Shown here in pieces: positions 52,358 through 61,858 of a stretch of 64,000 nucleotides of DNA (position 1 is the stretch's first letter; each line of letters opens with the position of its first letter). A program made the translations under genes and the position numbers. Source of the stretch: Psychroflexus halocasei (GTDB lineage: Bacteria > Bacteroidota > Bacteroidia > Flavobacteriales > Flavobacteriaceae). The DNA lies in assembly GCF_900107595.1 (NCBI RefSeq), contig NZ_FNQF01000004.1, forward strand, positions 1 to 64,000. Direction: 5' to 3'. Under the pieces are notes generated by a model. That model was given only the letters and a program-made list of their open reading frames with translations, did not search any database and was not told the DNA's origin.

Positions 52358-53388
52358 TCTTTGGTTCTCAGATTTGCGGTTTGCCAAGATTTCAAACCAT
52401 CGTCAGTTTCATAAATCAGAAATGCTTCAACATTACTTTTTTCACTGATAAATGCTTTTGCTTTTTCAAAACCCATCGCCATCATTGCTGTTGCTATAGC
52501 ATCACTCAAGATTGCAGATTCTGAAATAATACTCACAGAAACTAATTCATGCTTAACAGGAAAACCTGTTTTAGGATTGATGATATGTCCGCGTTTAACG
52601 CCCTTTTCATCAATAAAAAACTTTCTATAAGTACCAGATGTACTTAAAGCTTCATTTTGAAGTTCCAATTTTGCCATTAATTGATCCAAACTCGGATCAT
52701 CTTCTGCAGCAGGATTTTGTAGACCTATCAACCAGTATTTTTCACGAGAACTTTTCCCTTTGGTTCGCATTTCACCTCCGATTTCAACTTTATAATTCTG
52801 AATCGATTGTGAATCAAAATAATCTGCTATTTCATCGATGGCAAAACCTTCACCCATAGCCGTAAAATTGACATCAACTGAATCTTTTAATAATTTGATA
52901 TTGTTTCCTTCAATTTTATAAGCATCTTTAAAACCTATTTTGCTCAAATATTTTTTAACAGAAGCTGTATCAACAGTTGGTTTTGTGTTTTTTCCAAAAC
53001 CCCAAATTTCAATTAAAGATGAAAGTGTCGGATCAAAATAGCCTTCTGTCAAATTATACATTTCATGCGCTTTATTAAAATGTTCAATTAATAAAGGTGA
53101 AACATTTTCTAAAAATCTATTCTTATTTAATCGACTGATTTCAGAATTAGATAAATAAGCACTTGCGGCTTGATCAATAGCTTTAAATATTGAATCAACT
53201 TCTTTATTAAACTCTTTATTAGATTGATAATCTATAGAAAAATAAGTGCCATAAACTTCCCCTCTATATTGATGGAATTTAACTTCAGAAGGGTTTGTCT
53301 CTATTTTTTGAGGTAATTTATAAATAATGATAGCAATAATCAAAGCGATAATGCCTACAAATAAGTATCCAACTTTTTTTGATTTCAT
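52354..53388 (-). CDS. apbE: FAD:protein FMN transferase (ApbE)
   Basis: A 344-residue enzyme that attaches FMN to Thr residues of partner flavoproteins, such as Na+-NQR subunits, in the periplasm. N-terminal membrane anchor or signal (VGYLFVGIIALIIAIIIY). Family motifs are EGYFDPTLSSLIEIWGFG, FTAMGEGFAIDEIADYF and RGHIINPKTGFPV, with the metal-binding region near LSDAIATAMMAMG. Promoter box at 53409-53416. No Nqr genes are in this window. Confidence 0.93.
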   Translation of the reverse strand: MKSKKVGYLFVGIIALIIAIIIYKLPQKIETNPSEVKFHQYRGEVYGTYFSIDYQSNKEFNKEVDSIFKAIDQAASAYLSNSEISRLNKNRFLENVSPLLIEHFNKAHEMYNLTEGYFDPTLSSLIEIWGFGKNTKPTVDTASVKKYLSKIGFKDAYKIEGNNIKLLKDSVDVNFTAMGEGFAIDEIADYFDSQSIQNYKVEIGGEMRTKGKSSREKYWLIGLQNPAAEDDPSLDQLMAKLELQNEALSTSGTYRKFFIDEKGVKRGHIINPKTGFPVKHELVSVSIISESAILSDAIATAMMAMGFEKAKAFISEKSNVEAFLIYETDDGLKSWQTANLRTKD

Positions 53389-53408
53389 AACTTGAAAATT
53401 TCGATTTG

Positions 53409-53416
53409 CAAAGGTA
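53409..53416 (-). promoter_or_regulatory. -7 promoter box of apbE
   Basis: The minus strand reads TACCTTTG (TAnnTTTG), 20 bp before the ATG at 53388. Confidence 0.5.
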
Positions 53417-53466
53417 TATTTAATTGACTTTCGTAACTTTAAATTTTAATTAAATAACTTTCATTT

Positions 53467-53844
53467 ATGGGATTTTTCTCTTCATTATTAGGTAACGCTG
53501 GTGCTGTAAGTCCAGAGGATTTATCAGAAAAATACAGTCAATTACTTATCGATAATGAGCAAATTGATATCGGTTTTAAACTCATTCGAGACACACTAAT
53601 TTTCACGAACAAGCGTTTGATACTGGTTAATGTTCAAGGATTAACAGGCAAGAAAACAGAATATTTATCTGTCGCTTATAAAAGTATATCAAGATTCTCA
53701 ATAGAATCAGCCGGCACTTTTGATTTGGATGCTGAGCTTAAAATCTGGATTTCAAGTGAAAACGAACCGAGTATAATTCAAACCTTTAATAAAAAAGTAA
53801 ATGTTTATGATGTTCAAAAAGTATTGGCAAAATACACACTCTAA
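53467..53844 (+). CDS. Bacterial PH-domain protein
   Basis: A 125-residue cytoplasmic protein of one bacterial PH (bPH_1) domain: MGFFSSLLGNAGAVSPEDLSEKY, then LIRDTLIFTNKRLILVNVQGLTGKKTEYLSVAYKSISRFSIE, where 'D...fTnkRlI' is the family hallmark, then FDLDAELKIWISS and a C-terminal helix DVQKVLAKYTL. Function unknown. The last 44 bp overlap the next gene in another frame. Confidence 0.85.
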   Translation: MGFFSSLLGNAGAVSPEDLSEKYSQLLIDNEQIDIGFKLIRDTLIFTNKRLILVNVQGLTGKKTEYLSVAYKSISRFSIESAGTFDLDAELKIWISSENEPSIIQTFNKKVNVYDVQKVLAKYTL

Positions 53845-54901
53845 ATTTCTTTTATTGTGTTTAGCTTCAATTTTAATGTCTTTTCAAAATTCGGTTCAAG
53901 CGCAATCTGAATTTCATCAATTAGCAAAAGAAACTATTGAAAAATTCCCTGTAGAAACTGAGTTTGCTATCGGAATGATTATCAATGGCAAAAAACGATT
54001 CATTGGTTTTAGAAAAACACCACATGGTTTAGAACAAGTTCGAAATGAAACGGATGTTTACCAAATTGGTTCTATCACAAAAGTTATGACTGCTAGCATT
54101 CTGGCAAGCATAGCAAATAAAGGAAAAATTGATTTGAATATGGATACAAGTCAAATTTACGATACACTTTATAACCATAAAATCACACTGAAAAGTCTTG
54201 CTAATCATACATCTGGTTTAAATCGTTTACCGGCTAATTTTGCTGAAAGCGCAATCAAAAATCAAAGCAATCCATACATGAATTATGGACAAAAGGAGTT
54301 TTATGAATTTTTAAATAGCAATTTTGAACTCAATAATAAAGAATATAATTATTCAAATTTAGGATACGGATTACTAGGACATAGTTTAGAGAAAGTAACT
54401 GAAAAATCTTACGAAGAATTATTACAAGAAGAAATTGCTAAGCCATTAAGTATGAATCAAACTACATCAAATCCTTCAAAAGCTCAAAATCGCGTCAAGG
54501 CTCTTGATGCTGAAGGTTATGTTACGGCATTTTGGACATTTGATGCGTTTAAAGGTGTTGGAGGAGTGCTCTCCTCAACAAGCGATATGCTAAAATTCTT
54601 GTATGCAACAACCCAAAAATCTCATAACGGAATTAATCTAAGTTTAAAAGAAACACATCAAATTTCAGAGCGACAAGCTATTGGTCTAGGCTGGCATATA
54701 TTAAATACAAAGTCTGGCAATCGTTGGTATTGGCAAAATGGAGCTGTTGGTGGTTTTACAAGTTGCCTAGTCACAAATCCTGAATCAGGAAACGCTGTCG
54801 TTGTTTTATCAAATGTTTCTGCTTATCACCCTGACATGCAATACATCGATAAATTATGCTTTGACTCTATGCAAAAAATAGAAAAAATGATTAAGAAATA
54901 A
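53801..54901 (+). CDS. Class C beta-lactamase-fold serine hydrolase
   Basis: A 366-residue exported protein. Signal peptide FLLLCLASILMSFQNSVQAQ (end near 35). SxxK motif SITK with nucleophile Ser91 and Lys94; YSN motif in NYSNLGYGLLG; the third box is WYWQNGAVGGF in place of KTG, as in esterase/peptidase members. It is probably an EstB-like esterase or a D-amino acid peptidase in the periplasm rather than a resistance enzyme. The start at 53801 lies inside the PH-domain gene; Met4 (53810) is an alternative start. The overlap suggests translational coupling. Confidence 0.85.
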   Translation: MFMMFKKYWQNTHSKFLLLCLASILMSFQNSVQAQSEFHQLAKETIEKFPVETEFAIGMIINGKKRFIGFRKTPHGLEQVRNETDVYQIGSITKVMTASILASIANKGKIDLNMDTSQIYDTLYNHKITLKSLANHTSGLNRLPANFAESAIKNQSNPYMNYGQKEFYEFLNSNFELNNKEYNYSNLGYGLLGHSLEKVTEKSYEELLQEEIAKPLSMNQTTSNPSKAQNRVKALDAEGYVTAFWTFDAFKGVGGVLSSTSDMLKFLYATTQKSHNGINLSLKETHQISERQAIGLGWHILNTKSGNRWYWQNGAVGGFTSCLVTNPESGNAVVVLSNVSAYHPDMQYIDKLCFDSMQKIEKMIKK

Positions 54902-54941
54902 ATGTATGACAAGTATCATATTTTATTGTGCAAAGACTGAA

Positions 54942-54949
54942 TATTTTTG
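54942..54949 (+). promoter_or_regulatory. -7 promoter box of ompW
   Basis: TATTTTTG (TAnnTTTG), 25 bp before the ATG at 54975. Confidence 0.45.
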
Positions 54950-54974
54950 AAGTTCACATTAAAATAATTTCAGA

Positions 54975-55655
54975 ATGAAAAAATTAGTATTCACATTCTT
55001 TATCGCTCTATTAGCAATTCCCTCAGTTTTATTAGCACAAGAAAATGATAATAACTCAGAAGATTTTTCAAGATGGCAAGTTCGTGTTCGTGGTGTTGCT
55101 GTTATACCAGATCCGAGTGCTACAATTGAAGCAATTGGTGGCGATGTCGATATTTCAGATTCGTTTATACCTGAACTAGATTTCACTTACTTTTTTACTG
55201 AAAATCTTGCGGTAGAATTAATTTTAGGTACGACAAAACATGAGGTTCATACTGTTGGTTCGGATTTATCGCCAATTGGTGGCGGCATTGCAGATGTTGA
55301 TTTAGGCGAAGTTTGGTTGCTCCCTCCTACACTGAATTTACAATACCATCGTGAGGTTTTTAAAAACTTTAAACCTTATATCGGTGCTGGTGTGAATTAC
55401 ACAATTTTCTATGATGCTGATGATTTTACAACTGTCAAGTCAGTTTCTTACGACAATGCATTTGGTATTTCAACACAAATTGGTTTTGATTATATGTTTA
55501 CTGATAAATTTTTCTTTAACGTTGACTTTAAATATATTTTCTTAAAAGCAGATGTTGAAGTTGATGCAAGTAATCTAGCAGACAACTTAAGTATTCCTGC
55601 TGAAGTAGAAATTAATCCGATGTTGCTAGGTTTTGGAGTCGGTATGAAGTTTTAA
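54975..55655 (+). CDS. ompW: OmpW family outer membrane protein
   Basis: A 226-residue eight-stranded barrel. Signal peptide MKKLVFTFFIALLAIPSVLLAQ. Family features: WQVRVRGVAVIPDPSATI near the N-terminus, IPELDFTYFFTENLAVELILGTTKHEV, LLPPTLNLQYH and YIGAGVNYTIFY in the middle, and a terminal GFGVGMKF with C-terminal Phe. OmpW forms a narrow hydrophobic channel linked to stress. Single gene with its own terminator. Confidence 0.92.
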   Translation: MKKLVFTFFIALLAIPSVLLAQENDNNSEDFSRWQVRVRGVAVIPDPSATIEAIGGDVDISDSFIPELDFTYFFTENLAVELILGTTKHEVHTVGSDLSPIGGGIADVDLGEVWLLPPTLNLQYHREVFKNFKPYIGAGVNYTIFYDADDFTTVKSVSYDNAFGISTQIGFDYMFTDKFFFNVDFKYIFLKADVEVDASNLADNLSIPAEVEINPMLLGFGVGMKF

Positions 55656-55673
55656 GCTTAAATAAACATACAT

Positions 55674-55713
55674 ATAAGTCAAGCTGTTTTGATTTCGGAA
55701 TAGCTTGACTTAT
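55674..55713 (+). terminator. Terminator after ompW
   Basis: 12-bp stem ATAAGTCAAGCT / AGCTTGACTTAT with a 16-base loop, followed by a T run at 55716-55721. Confidence 0.75.
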
Positions 55714-55745
55714 GCCTTTTTGACAGACAAAACAACTTTGAATAA

Positions 55746-55783
55746 GTCATTTTGACAGAAGTTGTGTTTGGTACAAGCTTTGA
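55746..55783 (+). promoter_or_regulatory. Sigma-54-like promoter and inverted repeat upstream of clpB
   Basis: TGGTAC (55769-55774), 5 bp, TTGA (55780-55783): the spacing between the two conserved GG and G positions is that of a -24/-12 promoter, but the -12 GC is GA. Just upstream is a small inverted repeat GTCATTTTGAC (55746-55756), and TTTTGACAG is repeated at 55717-55725 and 55751-55758. No TAnnTTTG box is present, so clpB seems to be controlled differently from housekeeping genes here. Confidence 0.35.
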
Positions 55784-55806
55784 CTTAATCATATCAAAAA
55801 AAGAAT

Positions 55807-58404
55807 ATGAATTTTAATAACTATACAATCAAATCTCAAGAAGCCATACAGCAAGCTCAGCAGTTGGCTCAAGAGCTAGGACATCAACAAATTGAAAATG
55901 AGCATATTTTTAAAGCCATTTCATTAGTTGATGAGAATGTGACGCCGTTTTTACTTAAAAAACTGAATGTCAACACTCATCTTTTTCAGCAAATTTTAGA
56001 TAAAACACTTGAAAGCTTTCCAAAAGTTTCAGGGGGCGAGATCGTTTTATCTCGTGAAGCTGGAAAAAGTTTAAATGAAGCATCTATTTTAGCTAAAAAG
56101 ATGGAAGATGAATACGTTTCCATAGAGCATTTAATCTTAGCGATTTTCAAAAGCTCTAGTAAAGTATCTCAGATTTTAAAAGATCAAGGTGTCACTGAAA
56201 AAGGCTTAAAATCTGCTATTGAAGAATTGCGTAAAGGTGAAAAAGTAGACTCACAAAGCGCAGAAGACAACTATAATGCTTTGGATAAATACGCTAAAAA
56301 TTTAAACAAACTCGCCGAAGAAGGTAAGCTTGATCCCGTTATTGGTCGTGATGAGGAAATCAGAAGAATACTCCAAATTTTATCTCGTCGTACAAAGAAT
56401 AACCCAATGCTTGTTGGTGAGCCTGGTACAGGTAAAACAGCTATTGCTGAAGGTTTAGCACATAGAATCATTGCTGGTGATGTTCCTGAAAATCTAAAGT
56501 CAAAGATTATTTATAACTTAGATATGGGTGCCTTAATAGCAGGTGCGAAATATAAAGGTGAATTTGAAGAGCGTTTAAAATCCGTGATCAAAGAAGTTAC
56601 AACGAGTGATGGAGAAATTGTTTTATTCATTGATGAAATCCATACACTTGTTGGCGCAGGTGGCGGTCAAGGCGCAATGGACGCTGCTAACATTTTAAAA
56701 CCAGCATTGGCCCGTGGTGAACTCAGAGCGATTGGTGCAACAACTTTAGATGAATATCAAAAGTATTTTGAAAAAGATAAGGCTCTAGAACGTCGTTTCC
56801 AGAAGGTCGTTGTTAACGAACCTGATACAGAAAGTGCGATTTCTATTTTAAGAGGTATCAAAGAAAAATATGAAACACATCACAAAGTTCGTATTAAAGA
56901 TGAAGCAATTATAGGTGCTGTTGAATTATCTCAGCGCTATATTACCGATCGTTTTTTACCAGATAAAGCCATTGATTTAATGGATGAATCTGCAGCAAAA
57001 TTACGCATGGAGATCAATTCTAAACCTGAAGAACTTGATGTTTTAGATCGTAAAATCATGCAACTCGAAATTGAAATCGAGGCGATTAAACGCGAAAAAG
57101 ATGAAGCAAAACTTAAATCTTTAAGAGCTGAATTAGCCGATCTAAAAGATGAACGAAATACTTTAAATGCAAGGTGGAAAAACGAAAAAAGTGTTGTTGA
57201 TGAAATTCAAACATGCAAAACGGATTTAGAAAACTTTAAACTTGAAGCTGAACGTGCTGAACGTGATGGTGATTACGGAAGAGTTGCAGAAATACGCTAT
57301 GGGAAAATTAAGGAAACACAAGAAAAACTCGAAAAACTTCAAAAACAAGTTGAAGAGCAAAAGTCGGAAACTTCTTTAATTAAAGAAGAAGTTGAGTATG
57401 AAGATATTGCTGAAGTTGTTTCAAAGTGGACTGGCATTCCAGTTACAAAAATGTTACAAACAGAACGAGAGAAACTTCTAAGGCTTGAAGATGAACTTCA
57501 TAAAAGAGTTATTGGTCAAGAAGAAGCGATTGAAGCGGTATCAGATGCTGTTCGTCGAAGCAGAGCTGGTCTTCAAGATGAAAACAGACCTATTGGTTCA
57601 TTTCTATTTCTAGGAACAACAGGTGTTGGGAAAACTGAGTTAGCCAAGGCTCTAGCTGAATATTTATTCAGTGATGAATCTGCAATGACGCGGATTGATA
57701 TGAGTGAGTATCAAGAAAGACATGCAGTATCTCGTTTAGTTGGTGCTCCTCCAGGATATGTCGGTTATGATGAAGGTGGTCAATTAACTGAAGCTGTGAG
57801 AAGGAAACCTTATTCAGTTATTCTTTTAGATGAAATAGAGAAAGCGCATCCTGATACTTTTAATATTTTGTTACAAGTTCTTGATGAAGGTCGATTAACA
57901 GATAACAAAGGACGTGTTGCTGATTTTAAAAATGCAATTATCGTGATGACATCAAACATGGGAAGTCATATTATTCAAGAAAAATTTGATTCTGAAGTTG
58001 ATATTGATTCTGCGATGGATGCTGCAAAAACTGAAGTTTTAGGATTATTAAAACAAAGTGTTAGGCCAGAGTTCCTCAACAGAATTGATGACATTGTGAT
58101 GTTCACACCTTTATCAGAAGAGAATATTAAATCTATTGTAAATCTCCAATTGAACTTGGTCAAAAAAATGCTTGATAAACAAGGAATTACAATTGATGCA
58201 ACTGAGGAAGCAATAAACTTCTTAGCTAGAATTGGTTATGACCCACAATTTGGTGCAAGACCTGTTAAACGTGTGATTCAAAAACAAGTTTTAAACAAAC
58301 TCTCTAAAGAAATTTTAGCAGAGAAAGTAAAAACTGATAGTATTATTTTGATAGATGAAATTAACGATCAATTAATTTTCAGAAATCAAGATGAATTGAT
58401 GTAA
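55807..58404 (+). CDS. clpB: Protein disaggregase ClpB
   Basis: An 865-residue AAA+ chaperone that extracts polypeptides from aggregates with DnaK. Two N-terminal Clp_N repeats (1-145), AAA1 with GEPGTGKTAIAEG, the long coiled-coil middle domain (~400-530; LEIEIEAIKREKDEAKLKSLRAEL and similar) that separates ClpB from ClpC, then AAA2 with GTTGVGKTELAK and MSEYQERHAVSRLVGAPPGYVGYDEGG. No ClpP-docking loop. Upstream signals look stress-type. It ends before a bidirectional terminator. Confidence 0.97.
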   Translation: MNFNNYTIKSQEAIQQAQQLAQELGHQQIENEHIFKAISLVDENVTPFLLKKLNVNTHLFQQILDKTLESFPKVSGGEIVLSREAGKSLNEASILAKKMEDEYVSIEHLILAIFKSSSKVSQILKDQGVTEKGLKSAIEELRKGEKVDSQSAEDNYNALDKYAKNLNKLAEEGKLDPVIGRDEEIRRILQILSRRTKNNPMLVGEPGTGKTAIAEGLAHRIIAGDVPENLKSKIIYNLDMGALIAGAKYKGEFEERLKSVIKEVTTSDGEIVLFIDEIHTLVGAGGGQGAMDAANILKPALARGELRAIGATTLDEYQKYFEKDKALERRFQKVVVNEPDTESAISILRGIKEKYETHHKVRIKDEAIIGAVELSQRYITDRFLPDKAIDLMDESAAKLRMEINSKPEELDVLDRKIMQLEIEIEAIKREKDEAKLKSLRAELADLKDERNTLNARWKNEKSVVDEIQTCKTDLENFKLEAERAERDGDYGRVAEIRYGKIKETQEKLEKLQKQVEEQKSETSLIKEEVEYEDIAEVVSKWTGIPVTKMLQTEREKLLRLEDELHKRVIGQEEAIEAVSDAVRRSRAGLQDENRPIGSFLFLGTTGVGKTELAKALAEYLFSDESAMTRIDMSEYQERHAVSRLVGAPPGYVGYDEGGQLTEAVRRKPYSVILLDEIEKAHPDTFNILLQVLDEGRLTDNKGRVADFKNAIIVMTSNMGSHIIQEKFDSEVDIDSAMDAAKTEVLGLLKQSVRPEFLNRIDDIVMFTPLSEENIKSIVNLQLNLVKKMLDKQGITIDATEEAINFLARIGYDPQFGARPVKRVIQKQVLNKLSKEILAEKVKTDSIILIDEINDQLIFRNQDELM

Positions 58405-58425
58405 TTTTAATTTATAGTTAAATAT

Positions 58426-58451
58426 AAAGGGCTCGAAAATTCGAGCCCTTT
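58426..58451. terminator. Bidirectional terminator
   Basis: 12-bp stem AAAGGGCTCGAA / TTCGAGCCCTTT with a 2-base loop, T run on the plus strand; it separates convergent clpB and the symporter gene. Confidence 0.92.
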
Positions 58452-58495
58452 TTTTATGAGAAAATTTTACTTTTAACTATATCAATAGTATTTAG

Positions 58496-59809
58496 TTATT
58501 TTGCTTCTTCTTTGGTGTATTTATCATCCCAATTTTTAACATGTGGCTCGTGAAGCTTATCTTGAGATTTTGCGACAAGCATTGAAACAGCAGCATCTCC
58601 AGTAACATTTACTGAAGTTCTCACCATATCAAGAGGTCTATCAATTGCAAAAATAAGCGCCAAACCTGCTTCTGGGATTCCTGCTTGGCCTAAGACTATA
58701 ACCAACATCACCATCCCTGCTCCTGGTACAGCTGCTGAACCTATTGAAGCCAAAGTCGCTGTTGCGATAATACCTAACTGAACACCAAGACTTAAATCCA
58801 TACCAAAAGCTTGAGCAATAAAAACCGCTGCAACAGCTTGGTAAAGACTTGTTCCATCCATATTAATTGTTGCTCCTATTGGTAACACAAAACTTGAGAC
58901 CTGTCTATCCACACCTAAATGCTCTTCAACACGTTCCATAGTCACAGGTAAGGTTGCCGCACTTGAACTTGTAGATAAACCTAAAAGTTGAGCTGGTGAA
59001 ATTCCGTTGATAAAAAATAATGGTGATTTTTTCGTAAAAACCCACACGATAAGCGCATAAAAGGCTATCATTAAAACCAAACCTAAAACAACACATCCTG
59101 CATAGTAAAGCAATGCCATAAATAAATCAGGACTAGGTGCTTCAACGATTAAAGCTGCTAATAATGCAAATACACCATAAGGCGCAGCTAACATAATTAA
59201 GTCAATCATTTTTAAGATAACTTCATTGAGCGCATCAAAAAAGTTTTTGACAGGTCGCGCTTGTTTTTCAGGTATTAATATCATTCCTATCCCAAAAAAT
59301 ACAGCAAAAAAGATGACTTGCAGCATATTTCCATTATCTGATGCTGCGCCAAAAATATTGTCTGGGACTAAATCCTCTAAGGCTTGTAAGGGTCCTGATT
59401 CTTTTTGCTTTGCTGCACTTTGACGTGTTAATTCAACTTCTCCTCCATAATTTTCTGTCAATTCGGTTCGCGTATCTTCATCGATTGTTTTGCCTGGTTT
59501 AAACACATTGACAATCACAAGACCAATAGATACAGCGACAACTGTAGTTATTAAATAAGTGATTAAAGTTCGTGCTCCCATTTTTGAAAGACTTGAAATA
59601 TCTTTTAGGTCAGAGACACCTTTAATAAGTGAAGCCAATATAAGCGGAACTGCAATTAATTTTAGGGCATTGATAAAAATAGTTCCAAAGGGTTTGATCC
59701 AATCTGTGACGAATTGAGATCCCCATTCAAAATTAGTTAGAATTAACGCAAATAAAATACCTGCTCCCATTCCAATTAATATTTGCCAATGTAAGGCTAA
59801 CTTCTTCAT
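58496..59809 (-). CDS. Dicarboxylate/amino acid:cation symporter (DAACS)
   Basis: A 437-residue inner-membrane carrier of the GltP/DctA family with eight helices and two re-entrant hairpins. HP1 is [13 protein letters not shown], helix 7 has [13 protein letters not shown] (the NMDGT sodium/substrate motif), HP2 is [13 protein letters not shown], and helix 8 has [20 protein letters not shown], whose Asp-Arg region selects substrate. It moves glutamate/aspartate or C4-dicarboxylates with Na+ or H+. A long insertion around 120-155 ([20 protein letters not shown]) sits in an external loop. Its start overlaps the aroC stop by 4 bp. Confidence 0.92.
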   Translation of the reverse strand: MKKLALHWQILIGMGAGILFALILTNFEWGSQFVTDWIKPFGTIFINALKLIAVPLILASLIKGVSDLKDISSLSKMGARTLITYLITTVVAVSIGLVIVNVFKPGKTIDEDTRTELTENYGGEVELTRQSAAKQKESGPLQALEDLVPDNIFGAASDNGNMLQVIFFAVFFGIGMILIPEKQARPVKNFFDALNEVILKMIDLIMLAAPYGVFALLAALIVEAPSPDLFMALLYYAGCVVLGLVLMIAFYALIVWVFTKKSPLFFINGISPAQLLGLSTSSSAATLPVTMERVEEHLGVDRQVSSFVLPIGATINMDGTSLYQAVAAVFIAQAFGMDLSLGVQLGIIATATLASIGSAAVPGAGMVMLVIVLGQAGIPEAGLALIFAIDRPLDMVRTSVNVTGDAAVSMLVAKSQDKLHEPHVKNWDDKYTKEEAK

Positions 59810-60867
59810 ATATGTGTTGTTTTATGTGATAAATAAGCATCAGCTAAAACCAATGCTGTCATTGCTTCTACAATAGGTATTGCTCTAGGAACAACACATG
59901 GATCGTGTCGTCCTTTACCAGTTATTTCTACAGTATCATGTATGTTATTAATACTTCTTTGAGAAGTCATTAAAGTTGCTACGGGTTTAAAAGCGACTTT
60001 AAAATATATTGGCATTCCATTACTGATACCTCCTTGAATACCTCCACTGTAATTCGTTTGAGTGTGTCCATCTTTCTCAAATATGTCATTATGATTGCTC
60101 CCTAACATTTCCGTACCTGAAAAGCCAGAACCATATTCAAAGCCTTTGACGGCATTAATACTCATCATTGCTTTGGCTAAATTGGCATGTAATTTTTCAA
60201 AAACAGGATCACCTAAACCTAATGGTACGTTTTCAACAATACACTTTACTTGACCACCAACTGTATCTCCTTGTTTGCGAATACTCTTAATATAATCTAT
60301 CATTTCGTCAGCTAGCTTTTGATCAGGACAACGCACAATATTTGATTCAGTTTGATCTAAATTATATTCATGATTTTCATCCAAACTCAACTTTCCTACG
60401 GAAAATGTAAAAGCTTTAATTTTAATAAAAGGAATGATTTGTTTGGCGATGGCACCAGCAGCAACCCAGCTCACAGTTTCTCTGGCACTAGACCTTCCTC
60501 CGCCTCTATAGTCACGGTGACCAAACTTTTTTTCATAAGTAAAATCAGCATGACTTGGTCTAAATTCATTTTTGATATGACTGTAATCTTTAGATTTTTG
60601 ATCAGCATTCATAATTTCAAAAGCAATTGGCATTCCAGTAGTTTTGCCTTCAAAAATTCCAGATTTAATTTGAATTGTATCGGATTCTTTTCTTTGCGTC
60701 ACAATGGAAGATTGACCTGGTTTACGTCGATCCAATTCTTGTTGAATAAGATCTTGATCAATTTCGATACCCGCAGGAACTCCATCTAAAATTCCACCCA
60801 TTGAAAATCCATGTGATTCTCCGTAGGTCGTTAATCGAAGTATGTTTCCAAAAGAATTCCTTGCCAT
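59806..60867 (-). CDS. aroC: Chorismate synthase
   Basis: A 353-residue FMN-dependent enzyme making chorismate from EPSP, last step of the shikimate pathway. N-terminal [13 protein letters not shown], then [39 protein letters not shown] and the C-terminal [23 protein letters not shown], all diagnostic. Promoter box at 60881-60888. Cotranscribed with the symporter through an ATGA overlap. Confidence 0.97.
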   Translation of the reverse strand: MARNSFGNILRLTTYGESHGFSMGGILDGVPAGIEIDQDLIQQELDRRKPGQSSIVTQRKESDTIQIKSGIFEGKTTGMPIAFEIMNADQKSKDYSHIKNEFRPSHADFTYEKKFGHRDYRGGGRSSARETVSWVAAGAIAKQIIPFIKIKAFTFSVGKLSLDENHEYNLDQTESNIVRCPDQKLADEMIDYIKSIRKQGDTVGGQVKCIVENVPLGLGDPVFEKLHANLAKAMMSINAVKGFEYGSGFSGTEMLGSNHNDIFEKDGHTQTNYSGGIQGGISNGMPIYFKVAFKPVATLMTSQRSINNIHDTVEITGKGRHDPCVVPRAIPIVEAMTALVLADAYLSHKTTHI

Positions 60868-60880
60868 ATTTCGTTTTGAG

Positions 60881-60888
60881 CAAATGTA
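60881..60888 (-). promoter_or_regulatory. -7 promoter box of aroC
   Basis: The minus strand reads TACATTTG (TAnnTTTG), 13 bp before the ATG at 60867. Confidence 0.5.
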
Positions 60889-61045
60889 ACTGATTTTGTC
60901 AAAATAATAAAAAAACTAGAATATTTATGAGAAACAATCAATTCATCTATAAATTTTAATCAAAACATTAATAACCGAAATAAAATATATTCAACATTTG
61001 TAATTAATTTGTATTAAAATATTATTTTTACTTCAAAATTTAACC

Positions 61046-61855
61046 ATGAAAATTAATTTATCAAACATTCTTTTATTAATCGTGATGGCAAGTTTTGTTT
61101 CTTGCTCTGATGATGATTCTCCTTCTTTTAATGAAACCCAAAATTACTTCAACATAGTTGTCGGCAATTCTTGGACATACCAAAACACATACAGTTCTCA
61201 AAATCAATTAACTCAGGAAGGAAGCGAAACACTCGTCGTTGATGAACTTATAACTGAAAATGGAAAAGATTTTTACAAACTTAAAAGTATAAATGTTGAA
61301 GCACCAGGGATCGTCACTTCCATGTTAACTTCTGGAAAACTCTCTGAATCTGAAGACCAATCGTCACTTTCTTACACAGGAGATTTAAATCTTAGCTTAT
61401 TAGAAAACTTACCAGAAATAAATTTAGATATCCAAGGACTTAAATTGTATGATCAGAAATTATCGGCTGGAACTAACCTTTATATTAAAGAAGAAGCAAT
61501 AACTCAAACTGTTAATAATATTCCGTTCACTATTGAAGTAGAAATCTATTCAAATTATTTAGGCAATGTTGGTTCAAAAACAGTTAATGGAGAAACTTAT
61601 AATGACGTTATTTCAAGTGAAATCATCGTCAAAGCAAAAGTCACCTCTGATCTAGCTTTTTTACCTGTTACAGTTTTAGAGCAACAAGACTTTTTAATAT
61701 CAACTCTTTATTTTGCACCTCAAATAGGCCTTATTAATAGTGATACAACTATTGAAGCAACGTTTGAAGATCTTTCAAATTTTGGACTGCCTTTGGAAGA
61801 TATTTTAATTATCTCAGATCAAGAACTAACTGACTTTACGCTACAAGTTGAGTGA
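61046..61855 (+). CDS. Hypothetical lipoprotein
   Basis: A 269-residue lipoprotein with lipobox SFVSC (Cys20) and an acidic SDDDSPSF start, a lipoprotein surface-export-like signature in Bacteroidota. The mature part opens YFNIVVGNSWTYQNTYSSQ; 'y.p...G..W.Y......' is common in secreted flavobacterial proteins of unknown role. It continues with beta-rich sequence and no catalytic motif. Single gene, 3 bp from the convergent dehydrogenase stop. Confidence 0.7.
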   Translation: MKINLSNILLLIVMASFVSCSDDDSPSFNETQNYFNIVVGNSWTYQNTYSSQNQLTQEGSETLVVDELITENGKDFYKLKSINVEAPGIVTSMLTSGKLSESEDQSSLSYTGDLNLSLLENLPEINLDIQGLKLYDQKLSAGTNLYIKEEAITQTVNNIPFTIEVEIYSNYLGNVGSKTVNGETYNDVISSEIIVKAKVTSDLAFLPVTVLEQQDFLISTLYFAPQIGLINSDTTIEATFEDLSNFGLPLEDILIISDQELTDFTLQVE

Positions 61856-61858
61856 TTT

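Noticed and set aside
52354-53388. Nqr/Rnf operon member
   Set aside because: ApbE often serves Na+-NQR, but no nqr genes are adjacent in this window.
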